Part shown: positions 50,209-51,086 of the stretch, in pieces | How the letters are laid out: every line of letters starts with the position of its first letter | Position numbering within the stretch: position 1 is the first letter of the stretch | Source: MED-G105 sp039819085 | Lineage (GTDB): Bacteria > Pseudomonadota > Alphaproteobacteria > Caulobacterales > Parvularculaceae | Assembly: GCA_039819085.1 (NCBI GenBank) | Contig: JBCBSQ010000017.1 | Span: 1-51,086, forward strand | Direction of reading: 5' to 3' | Length of the DNA: 51,086 bases | The notes under the pieces: generated by a model | What the model was told of the DNA's origin: nothing | Databases searched by the model: none | The model's input: only the letters and a program-made list of their open reading frames with translations | Program-made: the position numbers and the translations under genes

Positions 50209-51022
50209 TTGAGCGACGCATACAAAAACGCGGGCGTCGACATTGACGCGGGCGAGGCGCTCGTCAAGCGCATAGGCCCGGCGGCGAAATCCACGTCGAG
50301 ACCCGGCGCGGACGGCGCCCTTGGCGGTTTCGGCGGCCTGTTCGATCTGAAGGCGGCGGGATTTGAAGACCCGATCCTCGTCGCCGGGGCGGACGGCGTC
50401 GGCACCAAGCTCATCGTCGCCCAGGAGGCCGGAAGCCTTTTCGGGCTCGGGATCGACCTGGTCGCCATGTGCGCCAATGACGTCCTGGCGCAAGGCGCAA
50501 CGCCGCTCTTCTTCCTCGACTATTTCGCGACCGGCGCCTTGCGGGTCGATGACGCGGCGGAAGTCGTTGAAGGCGTCGCCGAAGGCTGCCGCCAGGCGGG
50601 CTGCGCGCTCATTGGCGGGGAAACCGCGGAGATGCCGGGCCTTTACAGGCCGGGCGATTTCGACGTCGCCGGCTTTTGCGTCGGCGCCGTTGAGCGCGGT
50701 CGTCTTCTGCCCCGAGAAGCGGCGCCTGGCGACGTCCTCATCGCCATCGCGTCCTCAGGCCCGCACGCCAACGGCTTTTCACTCATTCGCAAGATCGTCG
50801 CGGACGCGGGCCTTAAGTACAGCTCCCCAGCGCCCTTCGACGACGGCTCGAGCCTCGCCGACGCGCTGCTTGCGCCAACCAGGATCTATGTGAAATCCAC
50901 CCTGCCGCTGTTGACGGACGACAGAGTCCGCGCGTTTGCGCACATTACAGGCGGCGGGCTGACGGATAATGTTCCGCGGGCGCTGCCAAAGGGCTTGGCG
51001 CCGCGATTTGACGACGCCGACG
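50209..51022 (+). CDS. purM: Phosphoribosylformylglycinamidine cyclo-ligase (AIR synthase), 3' truncated
   Basis: PurM closes the imidazole ring in purine synthesis. The visible 271 residues include GADGALGGFGGLFDL, the ATP-grasp-like loop VAGADGVGTKLIVAQ, CANDVLAQGATPLFFLDYFATG, IGGETAEMPGLY and SSGPHANGFSLIRK, so the assignment is firm. The start is TTG at 50209 (LSDAYKNAGVDIDAG), since no ATG is available. After PRFDDADA the family pattern breaks and the remaining bases read as reversed PurM sequence. The true C-terminal ~60-70 residues are outside the window. It is divergent from DUF2066. Confidence 0.96.
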
Positions 51023-51086
51023 CCGCAGTTGAAGGTTCGCCGAAGATCCGCGTCCGACAGTCCGCCCGCCTCCTTCAGCCAGCTGA
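51022..51086. other. Reversed PurM fragment at the contig edge (fold-back)
   Basis: From about base 51022 the plus strand stops matching PurM. The minus strand of 51022-51086 encodes SWLKEAGGLSDADLRRTFNC, the conserved WL-EAGG and RTFNCG region that should lie about 15 residues downstream on the plus strand. So the last ~65 bases are an inverted copy of sequence just past the window end. This mirrors the fold-back at base 1. Confidence 0.85.

Overview
The window is high-GC bacterial DNA from an alphaproteobacterium. Supporting signs are the alphaproteobacterial LexA motif GTTC-N7-GTTC upstream of ssb, a DUF2066-hdaA-ppk-ppx cluster next to purM, aspS and rnd, an AspRS with the non-discriminating signature, and several GANTC (CcrM-type) sites. 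A Caulobacterales/Parvularculales-like lineage is plausible, but the sequence alone does not fix the order. Both ends look like assembly or amplification fold-backs: bases 1-73 are an exact reverse complement of 235-307, and the last ~65 bases encode conserved downstream PurM sequence on the wrong strand. The window is therefore probably a whole metagenomic or single-cell contig.

Layout. 1-1132: C-terminal remnant of a large serine recombinase lying at the 3' side of a tRNA-Tyr gene. 1327-8292: rlmB, a glutathione S-transferase, an SDR, a HAD phosphatase and an AidB-type acyl-CoA dehydrogenase on the plus strand, then a 2OG-Fe(II) oxygenase and a second SDR on the minus strand. 8293-13097 (minus): gyrA-coaD followed by a secreted and a cytoplasmic cyclophilin. 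13193-19748: a circularly permuted D-amino-acid-oxidase-like Tat lipoprotein, a divergent Tat-exported Kelch protein, a small membrane protein, an N-acyl-D-amino-acid deacylase and a microcystinase (MlrC/M81)-like lipoprotein. Together these look like a locus for processing D-residue-containing peptides. 19749-22762 (minus): a GyrI-like membrane-anchored protein, threonine synthase, a structured leader or small-RNA candidate, and a histone-H1-like protein made almost only of K, R, T, A and S.

23037-28364: ssb with an SOS box, two small genes lying between ssb and uvrA, uvrA carrying an in-frame palindromic repeat element, then a lower-GC pocket with a tiny disordered protein convergent with a membrane protein. 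28553-36757: a PEP-mutase-like enzyme, membrane proteins, two lipoproteins, an MsbA-type ABC exporter, DUF2855 and a saccharopine-dehydrogenase-like reductase. 36897-40279: an M23 peptidase, bioB and an MFS transporter. 40489-51086: aspS divergent from rnd, then the minus-strand cluster DUF2066-hdaA-ppk-ppx (replication-initiation control and polyphosphate metabolism), divergent from a truncated purM.

Most of the window is ordinary housekeeping DNA. The points most worth following are the permuted oxidase and its D-peptide neighbourhood, the palindromic element translated inside uvrA, the ssb-uvrA gap that separates the SOS box from uvrA, the structured region upstream of thrC, and the low-GC convergent pair after uvrA.
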